DNA from: Candidatus Gastranaerophilales bacterium
GTDB lineage: Bacteria; Cyanobacteriota; Vampirovibrionia; Gastranaerophilales; Gastranaerophilaceae
NCBI GenBank assembly: GCA_944326455.1
Contig: CALVEA010000019.1
Location: 1-43,676 of the forward strand
Length of the DNA stretch: 43,676 bases
Direction: 5' to 3'
Shown here one piece after another: positions 7,090-15,697 of this stretch. Position 1 is the first letter of the stretch. Each line of letters starts with the position of its first letter. A model generated the notes under the pieces. It ran no database searches. It was given only the letters and a program-made list of their open reading frames with translations, and was not told where the DNA came from. The position numbers and the translations under genes are program-made.

Positions 7090-8814
7090 CAAAAGTGCAG
7101 GTTCTGCCTCAAAAATATTAACAAAGTTAAATACGCCGGTATCGAATACACCTTTATCAGTAACTTTAAGTTCAGGTATAACCGGAAGAGATAAAAAGCC
7201 CATTGTCATGAATGGATCTTCAAGAGTACATCCGATTGAGTGCGCTGCGCTGTTAAGCTCAGAACATTTTTCCAGAACATAATTAAATTCTCTGTCAGAC
7301 ATCAAACCCGCAATCGGAAGAGGTAATTTAGCCAAAACCTCACCATCTTTTACTACAACCTTACCGCCTTGAGATTTAACCAGCTCAACCGCTGCAGTGT
7401 ACATATCTTCGTCGTTTGTACCTATAACAATCATATTATGCGAGTCATGAGCTACGGTGGAAGCTATTGCACCGGATTTAAGATTAAAACCTTTAACAAA
7501 ACCTTTGCCTATATTACCTGTAGCTCTGTGTCTTTCAATAACGCAGATTTTTAACGTGTCTGTATCAATATTACTTACAGCATTTCCGTTTTCTATATTA
7601 ATTTTTGAATAAACTGATTTTGTAACAAGCTGATGCGGAATAATTTCAATAGTTCTGGCAATATCAGATTTGGCTTCAATCCTAAAATCAGCTGGTTCAA
7701 TCCATTTAACGTTAACAGAACCTCTCATGGAAGGGATTTCGCTTTCATCTATCTTGCAAGTCAGATTTCCGTTTTCGGCTATAATTTTACCGTTCTTCAT
7801 CACAACAGCAGGTTTAAAAGACTCTAAATCAGGTAAAATCAACAAGTCAGCTTTATATCCTGGGGCAACTGCGCCTAAATCTTTAAACCCAAAATATTCA
7901 GCCGTATTAAGACTTGCAATCTGTACAGCTTTTATAGGGTCTACACCAGCTTCAACAGCTCTTCTTACCATTCCGTTAATGTGTTCTTTCAAGTCGGAAG
8001 GGTGTCTGTCATCGGTTACGAAAATACATTTTCTTGTATTACAGCTCTTAAGAACAGGAAGCAACGCATCCAAATCCTTCGCGGCAGTGCCTTCTCGAAT
8101 CATAATATACATTCCGAGTCTTAATTTTTCTATCGCCTCATCAGGAGTTGTACACTCATGGTCAGACTTAACCCCGCTTGAAATATATGCACACAAGTCT
8201 TTGCTTGATAAAAACGGAGCATGCCCGTCAATTCTTTTTCCTTTTTGTTTGGCAAGCTCAAGTTTAGCCATAACATTACTGTCCAGATTTAAAACCCCCG
8301 GGAAATTCATCATCTCAGCTATACCAAGCACCCACGGCTTATCTATTAATAAAGACAGGTCATAACTGTTTAAATCAAAACCGGAAGTTTCATAAGGAGT
8401 TGCCGGAACACAAGAAGGAAGCATAGTATAAACATCAAGCGGTAAATCTTTTACAGCCTCGTGCATAAAACTTATACCATGGAGTCCGAATACGTTTGAA
8501 ATCTCATGCGGGTCAATTATTACGGTAGTAGTTCCCGCAGGAAGAACTGTTTTGGCAAACTCCTTCGGCAGAACCATTGCGCTTTCAAGGTGAACATGAC
8601 CGTCAATAAATGAAGGAGTTACATAAGCACCGTTCACATCAATCTCTTTTTCTCCTTCATAAAAATCGCTAATACCAGCTATAATCCCATCCGCTATAGC
8701 GATGTCGCCTTTGTGTATCTCTTCTGAGAGAACATTTACAATATTAGCATTTTTTATAACTAAATCAGCTTTCTCATGTCCTCTTGCTACATTTATAATT
8801 CTCTGCTGTGTCAT
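7087..8814 (-). CDS. Adenine deaminase
   Basis: Deaminates adenine to hypoxanthine for purine salvage; the family (AdeC) is an amidohydrolase with a binuclear metal site. The 575 residues show the N-terminal metal motif GHVHLESAM, then PAGTTTVIIDPHEISNVFG, GHAPFLSSKDLCAYISSG, a second metal-site region SDHECTTPDEA and FVTDDRHPSDL. The C-terminal domain, with VAHDSHNMIVIGTND, is specific to adenine deaminases. Length and motif order are complete. An AGGAG site upstream overlaps the end of the preceding gene (stop at 8818-8820). It heads into the riboflavin genes, linking purine recycling with a pathway that consumes GTP, though co-regulation is inferred only from spacing. Confidence 0.92.
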   Translation of the reverse strand: MTQQRIINVARGHEKADLVIKNANIVNVLSEEIHKGDIAIADGIIAGISDFYEGEKEIDVNGAYVTPSFIDGHVHLESAMVLPKEFAKTVLPAGTTTVIIDPHEISNVFGLHGISFMHEAVKDLPLDVYTMLPSCVPATPYETSGFDLNSYDLSLLIDKPWVLGIAEMMNFPGVLNLDSNVMAKLELAKQKGKRIDGHAPFLSSKDLCAYISSGVKSDHECTTPDEAIEKLRLGMYIMIREGTAAKDLDALLPVLKSCNTRKCIFVTDDRHPSDLKEHINGMVRRAVEAGVDPIKAVQIASLNTAEYFGFKDLGAVAPGYKADLLILPDLESFKPAVVMKNGKIIAENGNLTCKIDESEIPSMRGSVNVKWIEPADFRIEAKSDIARTIEIIPHQLVTKSVYSKINIENGNAVSNIDTDTLKICVIERHRATGNIGKGFVKGFNLKSGAIASTVAHDSHNMIVIGTNDEDMYTAAVELVKSQGGKVVVKDGEVLAKLPLPIAGLMSDREFNYVLEKCSELNSAAHSIGCTLEDPFMTMGFLSLPVIPELKVTDKGVFDTGVFNFVNIFEAEPALL

Positions 8815-8817
8815 ATC

Positions 8818-9399
8818 TTACTCCTGAAATATCGGGGTCTCAAGAAGCTCCGCCAGGTTTCCGTCTTTTAGAGCTTGTTCAATAATTTCTTTATATCCTT
8901 CTGCATTTTCTGTTTTAACAACCTCCGGAAGGATAATATCAGTATTATACTCAGATTCCGTAAAGCCTTTATTTAAGACTAAAAAGCTTTCATAAGCCTC
9001 AATAAGCTGTATAATATCAGAATTAAATTCAAAATTTTCTCCGAGATAATAATGTACATCTTTAGGAAAACTTTTTACAAATTCCGCACAAAATTTCGTA
9101 TCGGAAACATTTTCTTCCTCGTTATAAGGTTTACCAAAACAATGATTAGAAAGTATTTTTTGTTTCGGCTGAGTTTTGATATAAGCTGCCCACATCAGAC
9201 ATCCTGCATAAAAACCCATATTATTATCAAAAATATCAAGAATCTTCTTTTTATACTGTCTGAATCTCATTTTTTTCTGAGAAAGGTTTTTAAATCTGTT
9301 TATATCATAATAAAGATATTCAACAGCTCCTCTGAATGCTAATATATACGGTGCAAACCCCGGGTCAAACTCTAATCCTTCAAGCTGGTCGGTTGTCAT
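8818..9399 (-). CDS. Conserved-looking protein of unknown function
   Basis: I do not recognise this 193-residue protein. It is soluble, acidic and rich in aromatic residues, predicted mostly helical, with no signal peptide, membrane segment or known motif. The stretch NNMGFYAGCLMWAAYIKTQ is the most apolar part. The ATG at 9399 has GAGGG 8 nt upstream and is preferred over a TTG at 9414. Its stop codon overlaps the ribosome binding site of adenine deaminase, so the two are probably co-translated. Confidence 0.6.
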   Translation of the reverse strand: MTTDQLEGLEFDPGFAPYILAFRGAVEYLYYDINRFKNLSQKKMRFRQYKKKILDIFDNNMGFYAGCLMWAAYIKTQPKQKILSNHCFGKPYNEEENVSDTKFCAEFVKSFPKDVHYYLGENFEFNSDIIQLIEAYESFLVLNKGFTESEYNTDIILPEVVKTENAEGYKEIIEQALKDGNLAELLETPIFQE

Positions 9400-9444
9400 A
9401 AACTTTTCCCTCAATACTGTAATTTATAACATTTTAGATTAATG

Positions 9445-10440
9445 TTATGAGTTAGTCAACGTATTTACAATCTGCTCCGGCGTAATATTTAAGCACGATA
9501 ATTCATCACAGGTTGTCTGCCGTCTTTCCCAAAGGCAAGGCATAAGAGGACAATTACAGTCTTTTGCCTTAATCGGTGTAACTGTACCGTTTGGAGGAAT
9601 CAGTTTTTTATCGTCTGTTGACCCGAATATTGCATAAGTCTTTATCCCGAGTGCTGCTGCTATATGCAAAGGGGCTGAATCCGAACACAAAAAAGTTTCT
9701 GCACTTGATATAAGTTCAGCAAGCTCTGTCAGGTTCTTTGTTTTTCCGAACATATTCTCATACTTTTCAGGCGGTACAAGTTTTTGGATAGTTTCAATAC
9801 AATCTTTGTCATCCGGTCCGCCTAATAAATATACTCTTTTCCCTTTATCTGCCAGACCTTCAACAACTTTTGCCCACTCTTTATCCGGAATAGTCTTAAT
9901 CATACCCTTTTGAACACTCAATTTACTCACTCCCGGATGAATTAGAACCGAATTCGGGATAACCGGTTTCTTTTGGATACTTAATACAGGCAGCTCTGTC
10001 ACAATATCCGTAAGCGGTTTAACCAAATCATGGTACATAGATGCCGCGTACTGGTTTTTGTTTAAATCAACAGCTTTTGTTAAAAGAATTTTACTTAATT
10101 TTCCTGTATTATAGCCGTATTTTTGTTTAATAAAGGTTAAAAATAAAAATATTGAAATAAATTTATTTGAACCCGACGAAATTACTATATCAAATTTCCC
10201 GCACCAAATCCTGAAAAGGAGTTTCAAGAGTTCAAAATACTTACTCCGCCCTTTAATATTTGCATACAAAGTTTTATCTATAACATCCGTAAGCTTTGTA
10301 ATTGCGCTGCTCCTTTTTTCAAGTGCAAGTGTTATTTCAGAATCGGGAAATTCTTTTTTTATCGAAATTATTGCAGGAAGAAATAGAATTTCATCTCCCA
10401 GTCCGCCAAAATTTATGAATAAGATTCGTTTCATACTCAT
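9445..10440 (-). CDS. Glycosyltransferase family 9 (heptosyltransferase-like)
   Basis: A 331-residue GT-B enzyme of the ADP-heptose:LPS heptosyltransferase family, which adds sugars to lipopolysaccharide core. The N-terminus KRILFINFGGLGDEILFLPAI is the family signature for the acceptor domain. The C-terminal nucleotide-sugar domain has LIHPGVS, VYLLGGPDDKD, LAELISSAETFLCSDSAPLH and ALGIKTYAIFGSTDD. The CxCPxxPC-like stretch near residue 300 (DCNCPLMPC) is common in GT9 proteins. An internal ATG at 10434 is an equally possible start; no ribosome binding site decides it. Sugar and acceptor specificity cannot be assigned. It supports a Gram-negative-type envelope. Confidence 0.85.
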   Translation of the reverse strand: MSMKRILFINFGGLGDEILFLPAIISIKKEFPDSEITLALEKRSSAITKLTDVIDKTLYANIKGRSKYFELLKLLFRIWCGKFDIVISSGSNKFISIFLFLTFIKQKYGYNTGKLSKILLTKAVDLNKNQYAASMYHDLVKPLTDIVTELPVLSIQKKPVIPNSVLIHPGVSKLSVQKGMIKTIPDKEWAKVVEGLADKGKRVYLLGGPDDKDCIETIQKLVPPEKYENMFGKTKNLTELAELISSAETFLCSDSAPLHIAAALGIKTYAIFGSTDDKKLIPPNGTVTPIKAKDCNCPLMPCLWERRQTTCDELSCLNITPEQIVNTLTNS

Positions 10441-10545
10441 TTTTTACCCGAAAAATAAAGGATTTTCAAGCTCGCAATCTAAAAGTTTTGTGCACAAGTA
10501 CACTTCGCTCCTGCCAATTTATAAGCTACAAAATCACTGAGAATA

Positions 10546-10878
10546 CTAAAGGAAATATTCTTTTAAATTCCGGATAATTTTTGATAAAAATTGTAATTGT
10601 TTCGGAGTAAGATTGTTTAATTCTGCTTGAATATTGGACTTTAAAACCTCCGGATTATCTTCAAAATGAGAATAATTGAAAAGTTCATAAAGAGGAACCT
10701 CAAATGCATCCGCCAATTTAATCAAATTCTCGTAACCGGTAAAATAATATCCGGTCTCAATTCTGCTGACAGTTTGGTATTCAAGTCCAACAATTTCTGC
10801 AAGCCTCTCTTGAGTATACCCCTTACTTTCTCTTAGCTCTTTAATTCTTTTACCAAAATATTTGTTTCCGGATGCCAT
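10546..10878 (-). CDS. XRE-family transcriptional regulator
   Basis: A 110-residue protein with an N-terminal Cro/CI-type helix-turn-helix: FGKRIKELRESKGYTQERLAEIVGLEYQTVSRIETG, followed by the usual fourth and fifth helices to about residue 70. The last 40 residues are helical and polar, with no ligand domain. It lies divergently from the GT2 gene, and the spacer between them holds three phased CGTATAA repeats that could be its operator. No phage or plasmid genes are nearby, so it is more likely a chromosomal regulator of the glycosyltransferase genes or of itself. An AGGTAGGA sequence precedes the ATG. Confidence 0.8.
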   Translation of the reverse strand: MASGNKYFGKRIKELRESKGYTQERLAEIVGLEYQTVSRIETGYYFTGYENLIKLADAFEVPLYELFNYSHFEDNPEVLKSNIQAELNNLTPKQLQFLSKIIRNLKEYFL

Positions 10879-10934
10879 TGTCCTACCTCAATTTAATAAA
10901 ATGTTATGTGATAGTAGTACAACAATAAATGGTG

Positions 10935-10999
10935 CATTGCGTATAAAATATATTTGTAATATAATGCCATGCGTATAATAATATAATCATTACGTATAA
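10935..10999. promoter_or_regulatory. three phased CGTATAA repeats (putative operator)
   Basis: CATTGCGTATAA (10935-10946), CATGCGTATAA (10968-10978) and CATTACGTATAA (10988-10999) lie in the spacer between the XRE and GT2 genes. The CGTATAA cores start at 10940, 10972 and 10993, about three and two helical turns apart, so they would face the same side of the DNA. Confidence 0.45.
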
Positions 11000-11033
11000 T
11001 TTTGGCTAGTAGTTATATGGATAAGGTATACTA

Positions 11034-11918
11034 ATGTTTAAAAATGGAAATTTTAAAGTTTCAATAATTGTTCCGATACTTAACTCTGAAAAATATTTGA
11101 ATGACTGCTTAAACAGCCTTATCAGTCAAACTCTCACAGAAATTGAAATTATTTGCGCAGATGGCGGTTCTGACGATAATTCAATTAAAATTATTGAAAA
11201 ATTTGCGAACAAAGACCCCAGAATTAAAATTATAACTCAGCCAAAGAATGATTCTGACAATATAAAGAATATAGGTTTACAGGCTGCAAGCGGCGAATTT
11301 GTCGGATTTGTAAACCCAAAAGACAAAGCCGACTTGGATTTCTTTTCAAAACTTTATAACACAGCAAAAAAATACAATGCAGATATCGCATGCGCAGGAA
11401 TTATAAAATTTGATAACAAAAAAGAGAAAAAAATTATACACTACAAAAAATGTATAACGGTTGAAAAAGTTTCCAGTAAATATGAACTGGCTTACATACC
11501 TCAATATAGCTGCATTTGGAATAAAATTTACAAAACAAAACTTCTTTCAAAATACAGCATATTATTTGAAGAAAATACCGGCTTTGAAGAAGTTAAGTTT
11601 ATCCACAAAGCTCTGCTCTTCTTAAAAAGAATGGTAACAGTTCCAAATATTTACTATAATTCCAGAAACTTGGAGTTGCCGGATAGCATTTCACTTGATG
11701 AAATATATAAAACCGAATTTTTAAATTCTATGGAAAATGCACACAAGCTAATTGAAGAGTATAATATTAATTGGAAATATGATTACAAATATCCTTCAAG
11801 AAGGATTTGGAGTTTTAGCCTCTTTAGAATCAACCTGATTTTAATAAAAAAAATCGGACGGGATTATCTTGTAAAAATTCTTGGAATTCCTTTTTTTGGA
11901 ATCAAAAATCACCTATAG
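11034..11918 (+). CDS. Glycosyltransferase family 2
   Basis: A 294-residue GT-A enzyme transferring a sugar from a nucleotide donor, probably to surface glycan. The fold signature is at the N-terminus: VSIIVPILNSEKYLNDCLNSL, EIICADGGSDDNS, NIGLQAASGEFVGFVNPKD. The metal-binding DXD expected at the end of the last segment is replaced by NPKD, which is unusual and may mean weak or altered donor binding. The second half (TAKKYNADIACAGI, CIWNKIYKTKLL, FEENTGFEE) matches bacterial capsule and LPS enzymes. AAGG lies upstream of the ATG. The 3' end overlaps the convergent TPR gene by 17 nt. Confidence 0.82.
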   Translation: MFKNGNFKVSIIVPILNSEKYLNDCLNSLISQTLTEIEIICADGGSDDNSIKIIEKFANKDPRIKIITQPKNDSDNIKNIGLQAASGEFVGFVNPKDKADLDFFSKLYNTAKKYNADIACAGIIKFDNKKEKKIIHYKKCITVEKVSSKYELAYIPQYSCIWNKIYKTKLLSKYSILFEENTGFEEVKFIHKALLFLKRMVTVPNIYYNSRNLELPDSISLDEIYKTEFLNSMENAHKLIEEYNINWKYDYKYPSRRIWSFSLFRINLILIKKIGRDYLVKILGIPFFGIKNHL

Positions 11919-13500
11919 CAAGTTTTTCAGTAATTTCCTTTATCGGCTCTTCCCAGCTAATCGGGTCTGTTTGCTTAAAGATTTCTACACTTTCGTACCA
12001 CGGAGTCCTCTTAGTATCCCCGAACCATCTCCAATCAGAAACATAAGGCAGCATCAGGAAAGTCTTTTTCCCAATAGCTCCGGCAAGATGTGCAATTGAA
12101 GTATCGACGGTTATCATTATATCCATAGCGTTCAAAGCCTTTGCCGTATCCTCAAAATTCTTAAAATCTTTAGCAAGATTTATCATCTGAGTATACCTGT
12201 CATTCCCCTTCAGAGTATCTCTGAGCTGAAAAGAATAAATCTGAATATTATCAAGATTCAATATCGGCTCAAGCAGTCTGATATTAATTGTACGGTTAAT
12301 CATTGTTCTTATACCTGCATTTCCCGCTTCCCAGCACAATCCGATTTTAGGCTTATCAGAAACAATATCTGCCGTTTTTGATTTAATATACCCTCCGGAA
12401 TACGGAATATGGTCAAAATCCATATCCAAAATATAAGCTAAATCCGTTATCCTCATTGATTTCATCGCAGGATTGATTTCATCAAAAGTTATGTAATTTA
12501 TTTCTTTGAAGTTCTTTTCAAAAAGACCTCTTAAATTATCGCTGACAGCAAGATGGACTTTTTTAACCTTCTCCTGCAAGAAAGGAAGATATCTTACAAA
12601 CTGAATATGATCTCCAAAACCCTGATCACACATTACAACCACTTCTTCCGGAAATTTCTCTCCTGGTCTATAAGGATTATTCGTTTTTCTGTCAAGTACA
12701 GATTTATCACGCATAAAAAAGTAATCGTATCCTTTTTTGAACTTCTTCTGGGTTAAAAGACACATCCCCAAAGAAGTAATTGTATCAACATCGTTCGGAT
12801 AGATTGAAAGCATTTTGTGATAATATTCTTCTGCGGTTTTAAAATCCTTCATCTTCTGATAACTAACCGCAATATTATAAAAAGCTTCGTTATTTCCAAG
12901 CTCAGCAGCAGCTTTATAACATTCGCATGCCTGCCTGTCATCAGAATAAATCAACTCTTTTAAAAATCCTAAATGGAACCACAAAGATGATTTATCCGGA
13001 TGTTTTTTTAAATATTCGACGCACATTTTTTCCGCTTCCCGAAGTTTCCCGGACTGTGTCAAAGCTTTGACCATATTCGCAGTGGATTCGGAATCATCAG
13101 GATAGAGTTCATACATCTTTTCAGCGTATTCGACAGCTTTTTTATAACTCTTAATTTGAAAAAGGCTCAAAATTAGTTTGTCATAAATCTCTTTGTTTTC
13201 GCCAAATTCAAGTGCATGTTCAAGAGTCTCTGCCGCATCGGCAAATTCCCTTTTTTCAAATAAGCAAAACCCCAGAGCCGATACACTGCCCAATGTCTCT
13301 TTGATACTGCAGGATTTTTTTAAGTATTCTTCCGCTTTTTCAAAATCCCCAAGACTCACATAAAACAATCCGACAGATGATAAAAGCAAATAATTCTCGC
13401 TATCAGCTTTCAATAGTTCATGGTAAAGCTTTTCCGCCTCCTGCAAATTTCCTTCCTTTGAAAGCATAAGAGCTTTATTTAAAAGATTTAAATCAATCAT
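11902..13500 (-). CDS. TPR protein with C-terminal glycosyltransferase-like domain
   Basis: A 532-residue soluble protein. Residues about 5-265 are tandem tetratricopeptide repeats (for example AEKLYHELLKADSENYLLL, AEEYYHKMLSIYPNDVDTI). Residues about 285-525 match the GT-B-like domain often fused to TPRs: VVMCDQGFGDHIQFVRYLPF, KIGLCWEAGNAG, and AMDIMITVDTSIAHLAGAIG near the end, which resembles the GT9 donor-site helix. Such proteins are thought to glycosylate proteins or surface polymers, but a catalytic role here is not demonstrated. The start overlaps the stop of yggT in ATGA. The tail overlaps the GT2 gene by 17 nt. Confidence 0.82.
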   Translation of the reverse strand: MIDLNLLNKALMLSKEGNLQEAEKLYHELLKADSENYLLLSSVGLFYVSLGDFEKAEEYLKKSCSIKETLGSVSALGFCLFEKREFADAAETLEHALEFGENKEIYDKLILSLFQIKSYKKAVEYAEKMYELYPDDSESTANMVKALTQSGKLREAEKMCVEYLKKHPDKSSLWFHLGFLKELIYSDDRQACECYKAAAELGNNEAFYNIAVSYQKMKDFKTAEEYYHKMLSIYPNDVDTITSLGMCLLTQKKFKKGYDYFFMRDKSVLDRKTNNPYRPGEKFPEEVVVMCDQGFGDHIQFVRYLPFLQEKVKKVHLAVSDNLRGLFEKNFKEINYITFDEINPAMKSMRITDLAYILDMDFDHIPYSGGYIKSKTADIVSDKPKIGLCWEAGNAGIRTMINRTINIRLLEPILNLDNIQIYSFQLRDTLKGNDRYTQMINLAKDFKNFEDTAKALNAMDIMITVDTSIAHLAGAIGKKTFLMLPYVSDWRWFGDTKRTPWYESVEIFKQTDPISWEEPIKEITEKLAIGDF

Positions 13501-13778
13501 AATCCAAGACCTGATAAGAAACCTACAATAATTCCCTGTAATATTTGCAAAAGAACAATCGCTAAAATTGGAGATATATCCAACATCCCGCCAATAGGAG
13601 GAATTATCCCTCTAAATATATTCAAAAATGGATCAGTAACGGAACTTATCCATTTGTAAGGCTGCCGGTACCAGTCTATATTCGGAATCCAGGTAAGAAA
13701 AATCCTTAAAATTATAAGCAGATAGTAAAAATAAAATAATAAACTCACTGCTCTTGAAATTGAAATGCTTGGTTCCAT
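13497..13778 (-). CDS. YggT family membrane protein
   Basis: A 93-residue integral membrane protein with two hydrophobic helices, about 8-28 and 68-90. Between them is RIFLTWIPNIDWYRQPYKWISSVTDPFLNIFRGIIP; the DPFLNIFR segment is the hallmark of the family. Homologues in cyanobacteria and Gram-positives are linked to cell division or membrane stress, but the molecular role is unsettled. AGGA lies upstream of the ATG. Coupled by a 4-nt overlap to the downstream TPR gene. Confidence 0.85.
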   Translation of the reverse strand: MEPSISISRAVSLLFYFYYLLIILRIFLTWIPNIDWYRQPYKWISSVTDPFLNIFRGIIPPIGGMLDISPILAIVLLQILQGIIVGFLSGLGL

Positions 13779-13833
13779 TATTGTTCCTCTTTTTTAAATT
13801 ACATTGGACAAGTATGCCCAATCTGCCGCTTTT

Positions 13834-13869
13834 CTCACTCCCTCTTCTTAATAAGAGGGAGCGAGTGAG
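13834..13869. repeat. intergenic inverted repeat
   Basis: CTCACTCCCTCTT and its near-complement (AAGAGGGAGCGAGTGAG) flank a 6-nt loop between yggT and mtnP. Neither strand has a T tract after it, so it looks like a palindromic intergenic repeat rather than a terminator. Its CCCTCTT-type stem resembles the one at 16615-16638. Confidence 0.5.
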
Positions 13870-13879
13870 ATATCCGCCT

Positions 13880-14677
13880 CTAACCTTGGGATTTAGCTCT
13901 GGTTTGAGCACATTCGCAATTATTGTTTTCTGCCGGAATGCGTTCAATCATAGTGAAGAGAAGTTTTTTAAGGTTATCCAAGTTTTTATTGAATACCTGT
14001 ATAACTTCATGGTGAGAAACCGGAGGCACATCCCCGACAAGTCCTGCATCATAATCAGTTATTAATGAAATATTGAGCGGACACATATCCATTTCTTTTA
14101 CAAGGTAAGCTTCCGGAAAAGCTGTCATATTAATAACTTCCCAACCTTGAGATGTAAAGAATTTTGATTCAGCCTTGGTTGAAAATCTAGGTCCGTTAAT
14201 AACAACAACGGTACCTGTTTCATGAACTTTTATTCCGAGTTCTTTAGCTGTATCTATTGCCAGATTTCTAAGTTCCGGACAATAAGGCTCAGCTGCTGAA
14301 GGATGAGTTACAATAGGACCTTCAAAGAACGTTGTTTTTCTGCCGTCTGTCCAATCTACAAATTGGTCGCACACAACAAAATCCCCAGGTGCTACATGTT
14401 TTTGCAGACTCCCTGCCGCACAAGGAGAAATAACCCTTTTACATCCGACTTCTTTCATCGCCCAAACATTTGCACGATAGTTAATCAAATGAGGCAGAAT
14501 AGTGTGGCTTCTTCCATGTCTCGGCATAAACGCAACTTTATGAGAGCCGACCTCTCCGATAAACAAACTGTCAGAAGGCATGCCATAAGGTGTTTCTACT
14601 TTTACTTCTTTAATATTATCTAAAAACTTATAAAAACCGGATCCGCCAAAAACGCCAATATCTGCTAATTTTTCCAT
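13880..14677 (-). CDS. mtnP: S-methyl-5'-thioadenosine phosphorylase
   Basis: Phosphorolyses methylthioadenosine to adenine and methylthioribose 1-phosphate, clearing the by-product of polyamine synthesis. The 265 residues show the phosphate site GVFGGSGFY and PRHGRSHTILPH, LINYRANVWAMKEVGC, SPCAAGSLQ, the purine-site stretch VVVINGPRFSTKAES and the substrate loop NMTAFPEAYLVKEM. MT in the last motif favours methylthioadenosine over guanosine-type phosphorylases. Adenine released here is the substrate of the adenine deaminase at 7087-8814. GGGG lies upstream of the ATG. It follows tcdA by 54 nt in the same direction. Confidence 0.88.
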   Translation of the reverse strand: MEKLADIGVFGGSGFYKFLDNIKEVKVETPYGMPSDSLFIGEVGSHKVAFMPRHGRSHTILPHLINYRANVWAMKEVGCKRVISPCAAGSLQKHVAPGDFVVCDQFVDWTDGRKTTFFEGPIVTHPSAAEPYCPELRNLAIDTAKELGIKVHETGTVVVINGPRFSTKAESKFFTSQGWEVINMTAFPEAYLVKEMDMCPLNISLITDYDAGLVGDVPPVSHHEVIQVFNKNLDNLKKLLFTMIERIPAENNNCECAQTRAKSQG

Positions 14678-14731
14678 TCAATTAACCCCTTTCTTAATAA
14701 TTCTTTTTTCCATTCTAACATGAAAACTTTT

Positions 14732-15466
14732 TTATTTAATCAGATTTCTGACTACATAACTTGCCATAATTAAGCCGGAAGCCGGAGCAACAAACGGGGT
14801 GGAAGACGGAATTATTTTATTAAACTCAATTTCCTCTCCTGAACGGGTCGTAATTTTTTCAACTTCGGATAACTTTTCTTGTACAAAAGGCTTTTCATCA
14901 CTGGATACAACCGTGATACCCGATTCTATTCCCCGTTTTTTAAGCTGATACAGAATATTTGAAACAAACGGAGCTTTTTTATCATGGATTTCAGAAATAT
15001 CTGAAACATACAACATTTCGGGATTAATTCTGTTTCCTGCCCCCATCGAAGATATTACAGGAATATTATTTTTATAACATTTTACAAGAAGGTTAATTTT
15101 TGAACGCATTGTATCGATGGCATCACAAACAAAATCAACTCCCGTAAAATCAAAATCTTCCGTATAAAAATCATTAATAAGACGGAGTTTTATGTTCGGG
15201 TTAATATCTTTTAACCTTGTTTCAAAAAGCGAAGTCTTAGCTTCTCCTATTGTAGAATCCAAAGCTACAATCTGACGGTTAATATTTGATTCTGATACAG
15301 TATCAAAATCCACCAGGGTCAGTTCTCCAACCCCGCTTCTTGCAAGAGCTTCCGCACAGTAACCGCCGACTCCGCCTATGCCAAACACAACAACACTGGA
15401 GTTTAGAAGTTTTTTCTGAGCCTCTTCCCCCCAGTATAAAATATTTCTTGCAAATATTTCGTTCAT
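14732..15466 (-). CDS. tcdA: tRNA t6A dehydratase (ThiF/E1-like)
   Basis: ATP-dependent cyclase that turns N6-threonylcarbamoyladenosine at tRNA position 37 into its cyclic form. The 244 residues open with NEIFARNILYWGEEAQKKL, then the Rossmann loop VVVFGIGGVGGYCAEALARSG, LVDFDTVSESNINRQ (adenylation-site arginine) and DFVCDAIDTMRSK. The C-terminus APASGLIMASYVVRNLI is typical of the TcdA branch and no zinc CxxC pairs of the ThiF/MoeB branch are seen. The start codon lies 3 nt past the secG stop, so the two genes are likely coupled. Confidence 0.87.
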   Translation of the reverse strand: MNEIFARNILYWGEEAQKKLLNSSVVVFGIGGVGGYCAEALARSGVGELTLVDFDTVSESNINRQIVALDSTIGEAKTSLFETRLKDINPNIKLRLINDFYTEDFDFTGVDFVCDAIDTMRSKINLLVKCYKNNIPVISSMGAGNRINPEMLYVSDISEIHDKKAPFVSNILYQLKKRGIESGITVVSSDEKPFVQEKLSEVEKITTRSGEEIEFNKIIPSSTPFVAPASGLIMASYVVRNLIK

Positions 15467-15469
15467 ATT

Positions 15470-15694
15470 TTATCTTACGATACCAAATCCTAAAAGGAAC
15501 ACACAAACAATAAACACAGCTGTTACAATTGCGGTAAGCTTGTTTAAACCTTTTTCAGCACTCTTTTGAGAAGAGAACATCTGGGCTGCATTTCCGATTC
15601 CTGCGATGCCGTCGCCTTTTGGTGAATGCATAAGAACTAATACAATTAACAATACTGATGATATGACCTGGATAGTCCAAACTAGTGTAAGCAA
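15470..15694 (-). CDS. secG: Preprotein translocase subunit SecG
   Basis: A 74-residue membrane protein with two transmembrane helices (about 3-23 and 50-70) joined by the conserved loop HSPKGDGIAGIGNAAQMFSS, which identifies SecG of the SecYEG channel. It begins with TTG, supported by GGAG 8 nt upstream; no in-frame ATG is available near it. It sits 3 nt behind the NrtR-like gene. Confidence 0.9.
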   Translation of the reverse strand: MLTLVWTIQVISSVLLIVLVLMHSPKGDGIAGIGNAAQMFSSQKSAEKGLNKLTAIVTAVFIVCVFLLGFGIVR

Positions 15695-15697
15695 AAT

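Noticed and set aside
7075..7090. FMN riboswitch ahead of riboflavin synthase
   Set aside because: The spacer is only 12 nt and holds a -10 box; there is no room for the aptamer.
10546..10878. XRE protein as sign of a prophage
   Set aside because: No integrase, structural or lysis genes nearby; neighbours are glycosyltransferases.
13834..13869. Terminator for mtnP
   Set aside because: The stem is good but no T tract follows on either strand; listed as a repeat instead.
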